Shown here one piece after another: positions 14,830-21,442 of a stretch of 21,442 nucleotides of DNA; within the stretch, counting starts at the first letter, position 1; every line of letters begins with the position of its first letter. The notes beneath the pieces are model-generated. The model saw only the letters and a program-made list of their open reading frames with translations. It searched no databases and was not told the origin of the DNA. The stretch is taken from assembly GCA_025980625.1 (NCBI GenBank), contig JAICXG010000016.1:1-21442 (forward strand), written 5' to 3'. The stretch is from Chthoniobacterales bacterium (GTDB lineage Bacteria > Verrucomicrobiota > Verrucomicrobiia > Chthoniobacterales > UBA10450). The translations under genes were made by a program, and so were the position numbers.

Positions 14830-16201
14830 GAGCCAGCCGGCTCAGCCATCCGCCGAGAGCAAAAAGGAGAACAACTTCCTTAGCTTTTACGACGGACGAC
14901 TTGTCATCGATATTGAAGAACGGATTCGCGGCGAAATCCGCGAAAACAATCGTGACTTCGATTCTTCTGTTCACGATGACAATGATGACTCCTGGCTCCT
15001 GAATCGCTTTCGCCTTGGGCTCACTTTTAAGCCCCTTCCATGGCTAAAGCTTTACGGGCAGACTCAGGATTCGCGCGAAGCTTTCTCGGACCGCCCTAAC
15101 ATACCGGGCGTCCACGGAGCGGAGGGCGATGACATTTTCGATCTGCGGCAGGGTTATATCGCGCTTGGCGATCTGAAGCACTTCCCACTTCAGCTAACTG
15201 TCGGCCGTCAGGCGATCACCTATGGCGATGCCCGGCTGGTAGCTGATTCGAGGTGGGGAAACTTTGGCCGTACCTTCGATGCTGTCCGGGTCCGCTTCGA
15301 AGAACCGCATTACTGGATCGAAGGCTTCGCCATGCGGCCGGTTCAAATCGAACGGCATGAGTTCGACGCCAGTGACGCAGAAGACAACTTCTTCGGTGGT
15401 TACTTCTGGACGGATTTAGTCCCGGAACAGGCGACTGACTTCTATGTCTTTTACCGGCACAAGGATGATAACCAGCCCGATCTCGATCCGACAAACAAAA
15501 TCGATCCGCAAGGCACATGGAACGGACCTGCTGCGCGCTTCGCCACCATCGGGGCCAGAGTTAAGTCCACGCCGGACACGCTTGCAGGCTGGGACTATAC
15601 CTTCGAAGGCGCTTATGAGATCGGCCATATCTATCAAAGCGATCTCCACTCACAACGTTTTACCCTCAATGCCTTCGCCCTTCATGCCTCAGCTGGTTAC
15701 ACGGCCAAGACTTGGGCTTGGAAGCCGCGTCTTGGGCTGGAATATGACTATGCCAGCGGCGACAAAAATCCGAATGACGGCAGGTCGGAGTCTTTTCAAA
15801 ACCTGTTCCCATCAAACCATGATAAGTATGGTTTCATGGATGAGTTTGGCTGGCGCAATCTGCACGATCTTCGCGCTCAGTTAAACCTCAAGCCGGTCAA
15901 GAAGCTAGACCTTGAGTTCGATTTCCATGGCTTCTGGCTGGCCAACACTCACGACTTTTGGTACCGCTCCAACGGTATCTCGACTCTCCGAACCAAGACG
16001 CCAGATGGACGGGATGTGCGCACCATCGGAGCGAGCAACTTTGCCGGCAACGAGGTCGATCTTACAGCGACCTACGAATTAAACAAAAACGTCAAGCTCC
16101 AAACTGGCTACAGTCACTTTTTTGCCGGCGATTATCTCCACGACACCGGGGCCCATGACGACGCCGATTTCGCTTACTGCATGACAACCTTCAGCTTTTG
16201 A
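14717..16201 (+). CDS. Outer-membrane porin of the alginate-export type
   Basis: A protein of up to 494 residues with a signal peptide ('RSRIALLSFAAMLFPTLLAA', about 13-32), then a Lys/Ser/Glu-rich linker. A long beta-barrel follows, with alternating aromatic and charged strands. 'LGLTFKPLPWLKLYGQTQDSR' (split across about 95-115), 'TVGRQAITYGDARLV' and 'RTFDAVRV' are typical of the Alginate_exp porin family. It ends in Phe ('FSF'), the usual barrel-assembly signal. It probably carries the operon's substrate across the outer membrane. The start is odd. An in-frame stop lies at 14708-14710, and TTG at 14717 is the only start that keeps the signal peptide. The ATG at 14786 would cut it off. No strong Shine-Dalgarno is seen. 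Confidence 0.82.
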   Translation: MSTLTAHIANVPRSRIALLSFAAMLFPTLLAAGDGGAKSQPAQPSAESKKENNFLSFYDGRLVIDIEERIRGEIRENNRDFDSSVHDDNDDSWLLNRFRLGLTFKPLPWLKLYGQTQDSREAFSDRPNIPGVHGAEGDDIFDLRQGYIALGDLKHFPLQLTVGRQAITYGDARLVADSRWGNFGRTFDAVRVRFEEPHYWIEGFAMRPVQIERHEFDASDAEDNFFGGYFWTDLVPEQATDFYVFYRHKDDNQPDLDPTNKIDPQGTWNGPAARFATIGARVKSTPDTLAGWDYTFEGAYEIGHIYQSDLHSQRFTLNAFALHASAGYTAKTWAWKPRLGLEYDYASGDKNPNDGRSESFQNLFPSNHDKYGFMDEFGWRNLHDLRAQLNLKPVKKLDLEFDFHGFWLANTHDFWYRSNGISTLRTKTPDGRDVRTIGASNFAGNEVDLTATYELNKNVKLQTGYSHFFAGDYLHDTGAHDDADFAYCMTTFSF

Positions 16202-16212
16202 AATCCAGGAAA

Positions 16213-17178
16213 ATGAAAACTACCACTATAGCCATCATCGCCAGTTTCATTCTGCTCGGAACGTCGCTTCGGGCCGAAGATACAGTTACGCTTCGCTTCG
16301 GACATTTCCCAAACATTACTCATGCTCAGGGGTTGATTGCGCACGCGCTCTCACGCCAAGGGAAAGGCTGGTTTGAGTCGCGGCTCGGGCCGGGCGTTGG
16401 CATCCAGTGGTTTACTTACAACGCGGGACCCTCTGCGATGGAGGCGATGTTTGCCGGCTCGCTTGATGTTACTTACGTGGGGCAAGGACCGGCGCTCAAC
16501 GCCTATCTCAAATCCGAGGGAGCTGAGATTCGCATTATATCAGGCGCGGCCACCGGCGGGGCCGCTTTAGTCGTGCGGCCCGATGGAGGCATCAAGTCAC
16601 CGGCGGATTTCCGCGGTAAGACCATTGCCACACCACAATTCGGCAACACCCAGGATATTTCCTGTCGCGCCTGGCTGAAGACAAACGGTTTCAAGGTGAC
16701 TCAGACGGGTGGCGACATAAGGGTGCTGCCGGTCGCAAATCCCGATCAGCTTGGTATGTTTCAGCAGAAACAGGTCGATGCGGTCTGGACTGTTGAACCC
16801 TGGGTGACAAGACTCCTCAGGAAAGCAAATGGCCAGATCTTCTACGATGACAAAGATGTCCTCACTACCTGGCTAGCATCGAGCGCGAAGTTCCTGAACC
16901 AACACCGCGAGCTGGCGAAAAAGATAGCTCAGGCCAATGTCGAGCTGACTGTGTGGCTCCAGAGTCATCCTGAGGAAGCGCAGAAACTCCTTGTGCAGGA
17001 ACTGGAAGCCGAGACGAAATCAAAGGTCGAGCCGGAATCGGTCAGTGAAGCATGGAAGAGAATCAGGTTCACAAGCGAGGTCTCACCGCAACTCGTTATG
17101 AAGGCAGTCGCTGATGGGCAGGCGGCAGGCTTTATCAAAGGATCAACTGATACATCGAAGCTAATCGCAATCCCTTAG
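16213..17178 (+). CDS. Sulfonate/taurine-type ABC transporter substrate-binding protein
   Basis: A periplasmic binding protein of 321 residues. The signal peptide is 'MKTTTIAIIASFILLGTSLRA'-like, with likely cleavage after Ala near residue 21. The mature part fits the SsuA/TauA/NMT1 family: 'RFGHFPNITHAQGLIAHAL', 'AMFAGSLDVTYVGQGPAL', 'DFRGKTIATPQFGNTQDI' and 'KQVDAVWTVEPW'. It would capture an anionic organosulfur compound for import; nitrate or another anion cannot be excluded from sequence alone. I chose ATG 16213, with AGGA 3 bases upstream, over a TTG at 16198 inside the porin end. It lies 11 bases after the porin stop and is followed by the ATPase gene. Confidence 0.88.
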   Translation: MKTTTIAIIASFILLGTSLRAEDTVTLRFGHFPNITHAQGLIAHALSRQGKGWFESRLGPGVGIQWFTYNAGPSAMEAMFAGSLDVTYVGQGPALNAYLKSEGAEIRIISGAATGGAALVVRPDGGIKSPADFRGKTIATPQFGNTQDISCRAWLKTNGFKVTQTGGDIRVLPVANPDQLGMFQQKQVDAVWTVEPWVTRLLRKANGQIFYDDKDVLTTWLASSAKFLNQHRELAKKIAQANVELTVWLQSHPEEAQKLLVQELEAETKSKVEPESVSEAWKRIRFTSEVSPQLVMKAVADGQAAGFIKGSTDTSKLIAIP

Positions 17179-17207
17179 AAGGGCTGCCAACCGGAGTTAA
17201 GCCGAAC

Positions 17208-18059
17208 ATGTATATCACAGAAACATTCGAATTGCCCCGGAATGCAAGCGAACACGTCAAGGAAGAGTTACAATTCCTGCCGCCGAGTAAACTTAACGTA
17301 GACAGAGTCTCGAAGACCTTTGCTACCCGCACCGGTCCACTAAAGGCACTCGACGAAGTCAGCCTGCAAGTGGCGGAAGGCGAATTCGTGTGCCTGGTTG
17401 GAGCGAGCGGCTGCGGAAAATCAACTCTGCTAAACATGATCGCGGGTCTCGAAAAACCGGATAGCGGGAGCGTGACCGCGGATGGGCTGCGAGTGACAGC
17501 GCCGGGACGGGAGCGATTAGTCATGTTCCAGGAAGCTGCGCTCTTTCCATGGCTCGACGTGCTGGGGAATGTCATCTTTGGACTCAAAATGAAGCCACAC
17601 CTTTCGCGACGCGATCGCAAGGATGTCGCGCGCTACTATCTCGAGCTGGTCGGGCTCAGCAGGTTCGAAAAGTCGAACATCCATGAGTTATCCGGCGGGA
17701 TGAAGCAGCGGGTCGCATTGGCGCGCGCCCTTGCCCCTAACCCCCGCATGTTACTGATGGACGAGCCCTTCGCGGCCCTCGATGCCCTCACCCGTGAACA
17801 GCTCTACGGAGACTTGCAACAAATCTGGGAGAGCCGGCGTAAGACTATCATCTTCGTCACGCATAACGTCCGCGAAGCGGCCTGTCTGGGCGATCGGGTC
17901 ATGCTTTTCTCGCCGCATCCGGGGCGGATCCGGGAGGAGTTCTTGATCAAACTCCCGCGACCGCGCGACATCAACAGCATCGATCTTGCAGAATACGCCG
18001 GCCGAATTACGCGTTCACTTAAAGGTTACAAGAACGGAAATGGAGGAGTTGCAGAATGA
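17208..18059 (+). CDS. ABC transporter ATP-binding protein, NitT/TauT/SsuB type
   Basis: A cytoplasmic ATPase of 283 residues powering the sulfonate-type importer. It has Walker A GASGCGKST (65-73), Q-loop Gln108 in 'MFQEAALFPW', signature LSGGMKQ (161-167), Walker B 'LLMDEPF' (182-188) and switch His209 in 'FVTHN'. All catalytic elements are intact. The N-terminal 30 residues before the domain are longer than in most SsuB proteins. 'ALFPWLDVLGNV' is typical of the nitrate/sulfonate/taurine group. Its stop overlaps the permease ATG (ATGA, 18056-18059). Confidence 0.92.
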   Translation: MYITETFELPRNASEHVKEELQFLPPSKLNVDRVSKTFATRTGPLKALDEVSLQVAEGEFVCLVGASGCGKSTLLNMIAGLEKPDSGSVTADGLRVTAPGRERLVMFQEAALFPWLDVLGNVIFGLKMKPHLSRRDRKDVARYYLELVGLSRFEKSNIHELSGGMKQRVALARALAPNPRMLLMDEPFAALDALTREQLYGDLQQIWESRRKTIIFVTHNVREAACLGDRVMLFSPHPGRIREEFLIKLPRPRDINSIDLAEYAGRITRSLKGYKNGNGGVAE

Positions 18060-18823
18060 AACGAGTATTCTTGGTAATCTTTTTCTTTTTCGGGCTGCTT
18101 TTGCTTTGGGAATTGGCGGTTCGGGCCCATCTCTGGTCACCAGTGCTTCTACCCGCGCCGGCCAAAGTTGCCGAGTATCTCAAGTCTGCCGCTGCGGATG
18201 GCAGCCTTTGGCAGGCGATACTGGTTACACTGAAACGTTTACTCTTAGGCTATGTTATAGGATTACTTGGCGGTATTCCCCTGGGCTTGCTCACCGCTCG
18301 CTTTCGCCTTCTCCATGACACGGTTGGCACACTTGCGCTCGGCTTACAAACCCTTCCAAGTGTCTGCTGGGTGCCGCTTGCTCTTCTCTGGTTTGGACAA
18401 AGTGAGGCCGCGATGCTGTTCGTCGTCGTCATGGGAACGCTCTGGTCGGTGATCATTGCCACCGATACGGGCGTGCAACATGTCCCACCGATTTATCGCC
18501 GCGCCGCGCTGACCATGGGGTCCAAAGGATTTCATATCTGGCTCACTGTCATTCTGCCTGCAGCCCTGCCTTTTATCGTCAGTGGGATGAAACAGGGTTG
18601 GGCTTTTGCCTGGCGTTCCCTCATGGCAGCAGAGATCTTTGTTACCATCCTGACCGGATTCGGCCTGGGACAGTTACTTCACTACGGCCGCGAGCTGAAT
18701 GCGATGGACCAAGTCATCGCGATCATGTTTGTCATTGTCGCGATCGGGCTGCTGGCGGATAAGACGCTTTTCGCGCCGATCGAACGATTGCTTCATCGGC
18801 GCTGGGGGACAAGTCAGGCATGA
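18056..18823 (+). CDS. ABC transporter permease, SsuC/TauC type
   Basis: A membrane protein of 255 residues with about six transmembrane segments, the first at about 3-22. The cytoplasmic EAA loop that docks the ATPase is clear at about 155-175 ('ALTMGSKGFHIWLTVILPAA'). It belongs to the binding-protein-dependent permease family of sulfonate, taurine and nitrate importers. It begins within the ATPase stop (ATGA), and its own stop overlaps the next ATG, forming an unbroken coupled chain. A hand-counted 55-codon stretch has about half G/C third positions, lower than ccsA. Confidence 0.9.
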   Translation: MKRVFLVIFFFFGLLLLWELAVRAHLWSPVLLPAPAKVAEYLKSAAADGSLWQAILVTLKRLLLGYVIGLLGGIPLGLLTARFRLLHDTVGTLALGLQTLPSVCWVPLALLWFGQSEAAMLFVVVMGTLWSVIIATDTGVQHVPPIYRRAALTMGSKGFHIWLTVILPAALPFIVSGMKQGWAFAWRSLMAAEIFVTILTGFGLGQLLHYGRELNAMDQVIAIMFVIVAIGLLADKTLFAPIERLLHRRWGTSQA

Positions 18824-19116
18824 GAAAACAAACACGGGCCGGGGCAATGCACGCTTCGCGGGAGGTCAGGATCTTGAACAAACTCGGGCTGCACGCGCGG
18901 CCGGCAGCGGAGTTTGTCCGACTTGCTAACTCCTTCCGCTCCGAGATTTGGCTCGTGACTGCGACCGGCCGTTTTTCTGCTCTTAGCCTGATTGATGTCA
19001 TGCGCGCGAATTTGGATTGCGGTGCGGCCGCCAGATTGGAAGCCGATGGAGTAGACGCGGAGAAAGCAGTCGAACGGCTTGCACAGTTACTCAAGGAAAT
19101 GCGCGATTACACCTGA
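18820..19116 (+). CDS. HPr-like phosphocarrier protein
   Basis: A 98-residue protein of the HPr family, which receives phosphate from Enzyme I of the phosphotransferase system. The active-site His25 is in 'GLHARPAAEFV'. Ser56 in 'SALSLIDVM' aligns with the regulatory Ser46 of classical HPr, so control by HPr kinase is conceivable. The end has the usual 'EADGVDAEKAVERLAQLLKE' helix. An extra 10-12 residue N-terminus is present, and Met10 is an alternative start. Its ATG overlaps the permease stop (18820-18823), so it is translated with the sulfur importer. This is unusual for a PTS protein, and its job here is unknown. The stop is 3 bases from the convergent DUF1460 stop. Confidence 0.88.
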   Translation: MRKQTRAGAMHASREVRILNKLGLHARPAAEFVRLANSFRSEIWLVTATGRFSALSLIDVMRANLDCGAAARLEADGVDAEKAVERLAQLLKEMRDYT

Positions 19117-19119
19117 GAT

Positions 19120-20013
19120 CTACTTCAGCGGCCGGGCGACAAGAATTCCGGTATCAGTGCGATAGCGGGCGAGATAACGCGATAACTCCGCGTCCACCAC
19201 GACCTTCCCATAATTGTTAGGCGAAGACGCGTGCATGAAATGGAGCACCCCATCTTCCGTGCGGTAGGCAAGTCCGACGTGCGAAGTCGAGTAAAGTCCC
19301 GGCCGATCGCCTGAAATGATCCCGATGATGTCGCCGCTCTTGAGCTTGCGCTCGATCGCCGCGACCCGCCGTTTCGGGATCTGGTAAAGCGGCCGTGCGC
19401 TCACTCGCGCTTCCATTCGGCCTAACGGCTCGAGCAGCCGCGGGTTGGCGCTGAGATATCGGTAATGGCGCCAGCCATAGGTCATTTCATGCGCGGCGTG
19501 ATTGACTTCGACCCCGCCAAGCTGGCGCGTCAGGTCATCGACCAATCCGCGACGATCGTTGTCATAAAGCCAGTCCTCGAGATAATGCAGACGGGAGAGA
19601 TATTCCCCAGTGCAGACACCCCCGCGATAACGATCGAGCTCGATCTTTTTCAGGAGCATTTGCGGCGTCCAATCTTCCGGCTGCTCATTCAGCATTCGGG
19701 CAAAGCCGAGTGAAATCTCGAAGAAGGTCCAGCAATCCATCCCGTAGAAATTAACCGACGGCGCCTCGATCTGGTCATCAATCTCGAGCGTATAAGACTT
19801 ATAGCGCGTGCCGACGAGCGCGCGGCCGACGGATGCCGTGCGTTCTCCGATTGGGAGCGCCTTCCAGTCGTGTTCCCGCGCCTCTTCGAGCAATTGGGTA
19901 AAGCGATCGCGTCCTTTGAAAACGGTGGCCGAGGGCAGAGTGCGTGCACTCGTTAGGCAAGTCATCCCGGCAAGCAATAGCAGAACGCCCCTGAAAACCT
20001 TTCCGTGCAGCAC
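19120..20013 (-). CDS. Secreted DUF1460 amidase-like protein
   Basis: A predicted secreted protein of 297 residues in the DUF1460 family, NlpC/P60-like cysteine amidases related to N-acetylmuramoyl-alanine amidases. A signal peptide is seen ('VFRGVLLLLAG..CLTSA'). The candidate catalytic Cys is in 'NFYGMDCWTFFE' (about 94) and the His is in 'TSHVGLAY' (about 245). 'CTGEYLSRLHYLEDWLYDN' is also family-typical. It may cleave or trim peptidoglycan peptides. The frame stays open back to a GTG at 20100, inside the upstream stress-protein gene. I chose GTG 20013, which gives a normal signal peptide, but the start is uncertain. Together with the upstream genes it forms a three-gene unit. Confidence 0.8.
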   Translation of the reverse strand: MLHGKVFRGVLLLLAGMTCLTSARTLPSATVFKGRDRFTQLLEEAREHDWKALPIGERTASVGRALVGTRYKSYTLEIDDQIEAPSVNFYGMDCWTFFEISLGFARMLNEQPEDWTPQMLLKKIELDRYRGGVCTGEYLSRLHYLEDWLYDNDRRGLVDDLTRQLGGVEVNHAAHEMTYGWRHYRYLSANPRLLEPLGRMEARVSARPLYQIPKRRVAAIERKLKSGDIIGIISGDRPGLYSTSHVGLAYRTEDGVLHFMHASSPNNYGKVVVDAELSRYLARYRTDTGILVARPLK

Positions 20014-20053
20014 CGGAAAAGCTTTCGGGAGAATCCGACCCAGCGCAAGGGCG

Positions 20054-20560
20054 CTATTTCGTTTCCTTCGCTGAGGGAACGAGCAACACCGGGCGTTCAC
20101 GCGCCTTCAGAATACCCTCGGTCACGCTTCCGACCAAAAGATTGTAAACCGAGCCGTGTCCGTGTGAGCCCATGACAATCAGGTCGGCCGCAATCTCGCG
20201 CGCTGTCTCGAGAATTTGCTCGACCACCGTTCCCTCTCGCTCGTGCGCGAAAACTTGCGACCCGCTGCGAGACAGTTCCTCCTGCAAGCGCTCGAGCTGC
20301 GTCCTTTCCTTCTCGTTAGGCATCTGCGGCGGCATGACGCTGGCCGGCTCTAGCGGCAGCCCGCCCGGCATTCCCATCTCCGGCATTCCGATGCCGGGGT
20401 AACCGATTGTCGCCGCGGGAAAGACCGGCACGGCCGCAATCTCGCGCACATGCACGAGGTGAAGCTCGGCCTTGAACGCCTGCGCGATTTCGCGAGCGAG
20501 CGCGAGCACGCTTTCCATCGCAGGTGAAAAATCAACCGGAACGAGAATCCGTTTCATCAT
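20054..20560 (-). CDS. Universal stress protein (UspA family)
   Basis: A 168-residue UspA-domain protein. The N-terminal strand 'ILVPVDFSPAMESVLALARE' and the nucleotide-binding motif 'GSHGHGSVYNLLVGSVTE' (G-2x-G-9x-G-S/T pattern) indicate an ATP-binding type. An odd insert at about 47-87 is rich in Met, Pro and Gly ('GIGMPEMGMPGGLPLEP'). The ATG at 20560 follows a GAGGTGA site that also contains the upstream stop, so it is coupled to the secreted protein gene 3 bases away. Its exact stress signal is not visible. Confidence 0.92.
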   Translation of the reverse strand: MMKRILVPVDFSPAMESVLALAREIAQAFKAELHLVHVREIAAVPVFPAATIGYPGIGMPEMGMPGGLPLEPASVMPPQMPNEKERTQLERLQEELSRSGSQVFAHEREGTVVEQILETAREIAADLIVMGSHGHGSVYNLLVGSVTEGILKARERPVLLVPSAKETK

Positions 20561-20563
20561 CGG

Positions 20564-21442
20564 TCACCTCATCTGCTCTCGCGGGGTACGGACGAGTAAC
20601 TCGGTTCCATTGCCAAATCCGCTGAAGCGCAGCGAATAGACACCGGGCGGAGCCTGCGGCAGGTTGAGCAGCAAATCGTTCGGGCCAGTCCGATCCGCAG
20701 TTGTCACGACTCGACCGCTTTGATCGACCACGTCGACGTGAAGGTTGTTTCCCTTTAGGACAGTGACTGGAATCTCCAAGGCGCCCTGACCCGCCCAGTA
20801 GAAATAGTGATCACCCACCGGCACCTTTTCCTCCGTCCGATAAAACGGATTAAGAATGACCTCGTCGAATCCATGCAAGACCTGGAGGTTACACATCGGG
20901 CAATTGCGGATTTCTTCCCAGAGGGTCGGCGGGTTCGTCAGGAAACAGTCGCTCCGATAGTGCAGATAAAAAACGATGTTCAAACTGTAACTCAGAATCT
21001 GGCCTGGCACGGGCGCGCTGATCTCGAGCACGATCGGCTCAGGGGTGCTCGAGGCGGCGAATGCGAAGTAAGACGTGTTTGTATAACTCTGTGTCAGGAC
21101 ACCGCGAACATAGATGCGGGCATTCACTTTGCTTCCAAAATCAAACGCGAACCCGGAAGAGAAACATCGGCCGCCGAGAGCATTCACCTCGGGAAAAGTG
21201 ATGCTAAAGTAGTCGAGATCATTAGCTGGATAGATACTCAGGTCCGGGACGTGCAAACTTGGGAACTTACCGGAGCTCCAGGGATGGCTGCCGGTGGAAA
21301 GAAATCGTTCTCCTGTCCCCAGCGGTGTGGCTCCCCCGAGTGTGTTGTTGTTATCCGGCGAGGCAGGGTTTGGATTGTGGCCGGGCTGATCGAACCAGTC
21401 TGGTTGCGTCGGAATAACATAGTCGCACAGGCCGACGGCGCA
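20564..21442 (-). CDS. Secreted protein with pre-peptidase-like C-terminal region, 5' end outside window
   Basis: An extracellular-type protein whose reading frame is open through the window edge, so the true start is outside. At least 292 residues are visible. The first part is 'DNNNTLGGATPLGTG', then 'DLSIYPANDLDYFSITF', a pattern like PPC (bacterial pre-peptidase) beta-sandwich domains. A CPMC pair appears in 'RNCPMCNLQVL', followed by 'HGFDEVILNPFYRTEE'. A second beta-sandwich ends 'PPGVYSLRFSGFGNGTELLVRTP'. An in-frame TTG at 21256 looks like a start but is internal, because the PPC-like motif lies upstream of it. No catalytic domain is visible. The stop is 3 bases before the uspA ATG, suggesting an operon. 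Confidence 0.7.
   Translation of the reverse strand, partial: CAVGLCDYVIPTQPDWFDQPGHNPNPASPDNNNTLGGATPLGTGERFLSTGSHPWSSGKFPSLHVPDLSIYPANDLDYFSITFPEVNALGGRCFSSGFAFDFGSKVNARIYVRGVLTQSYTNTSYFAFAASSTPEPIVLEISAPVPGQILSYSLNIVFYLHYRSDCFLTNPPTLWEEIRNCPMCNLQVLHGFDEVILNPFYRTEEKVPVGDHYFYWAGQGALEIPVTVLKGNNLHVDVVDQSGRVVTTADRTGPNDLLLNLPQAPPGVYSLRFSGFGNGTELLVRTPREQMR

Larger units (their letters stand above)
21..20321. repeat. Dispersed octamer CGTTAGGC / GCCTAACG
   Basis: GTTAGGC or its complement occurs 14 times, and 12 of these are the full octamer. On the plus strand: 21, 1883, 3289, 3434, 5280, 13326, 19216, 19951 and 20314. As complement: 786, 2978, 6403, 8708 and 19420. About three heptamers would be expected by chance at this base composition. 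It falls in several reading frames, on both strands, and once in an intergenic hairpin loop, which indicates a DNA-level signal. Confidence 0.6.

Noticed and set aside
20564..21256. A complete 230-residue protein starting with TTG at 21256
   Set aside because: The frame stays open to the window edge and the domain-like sequence continues upstream of the TTG, so it is a partial gene.

Overview
The window is GC-rich and reads like a soil-type member of the Verrucomicrobiota, possibly near Chthoniobacterales. The reasons are indirect. There is an ECF sigma factor of the 'TTHWSVV' type next to a zinc-ribbon Ser/Thr kinase, a pairing common in the Planctomycetes-Verrucomicrobia group. There is also a ResB/CcsA cytochrome c maturation pair, a DUF1460 protein, and a tmRNA with no encoded CCA. 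No rRNA or universal marker protein is present, so this placement is inference.

Layout. (1) 1-4157, plus strand: a lipoprotein with a duplicated domain, then resB and ccsA (System II cytochrome c maturation), tightly packed. (2) 4384-8056, minus strand: an ECF sigma factor followed by a large membrane-anchored Ser/Thr kinase with TolB-like and TPR regions. (3) 8057-8993: about 0.94 kb without a credible gene but crowded with inverted repeats. (4) 8994-11276, plus strand: a three-PAS hybrid histidine kinase with a C-terminal receiver. (5) 11550-11905, minus strand: ssrA (tmRNA), whose tag reads ADHQDLALAA. (6) 11982-13585, plus strand: a glycosyltransferase-like protein translationally coupled to a sulfotransferase. 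(7) 13657-19116, plus strand: a compact probable sulfur-acquisition operon. It has an operator-like palindrome, a small membrane protein, an Rrf2 regulator, YezD/DUF2292, an outer-membrane porin, a sulfonate/taurine-type ABC transporter (binding protein, ATPase, permease) and an HPr-like phosphocarrier. (8) 19120-21442, minus strand: a secreted protein cut by the window edge, a universal stress protein and a secreted DUF1460 amidase-like protein.

How it fits together. Region 7 is the most coherent system. The porin would bring small organosulfur solutes across the outer membrane, the ABC transporter would move them inward, and the Rrf2 protein with its nearby palindrome would sense sulfur or Fe-S status. 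The HPr-like protein is an unexpected fourth member of the transporter overlap chain. No desulfonating enzyme is visible, so the substrate is not proven.

Two structural themes stand out. The octamer CGTTAGGC and its complement occur far more often than chance in much of the window, but are absent from 8716-13325 and from 13334-19215, which contain the histidine kinase and the sulfur operon. The gap upstream of the histidine kinase holds a dense array of hairpins, including a perfect 12-bp inverted repeat and a branched fold.
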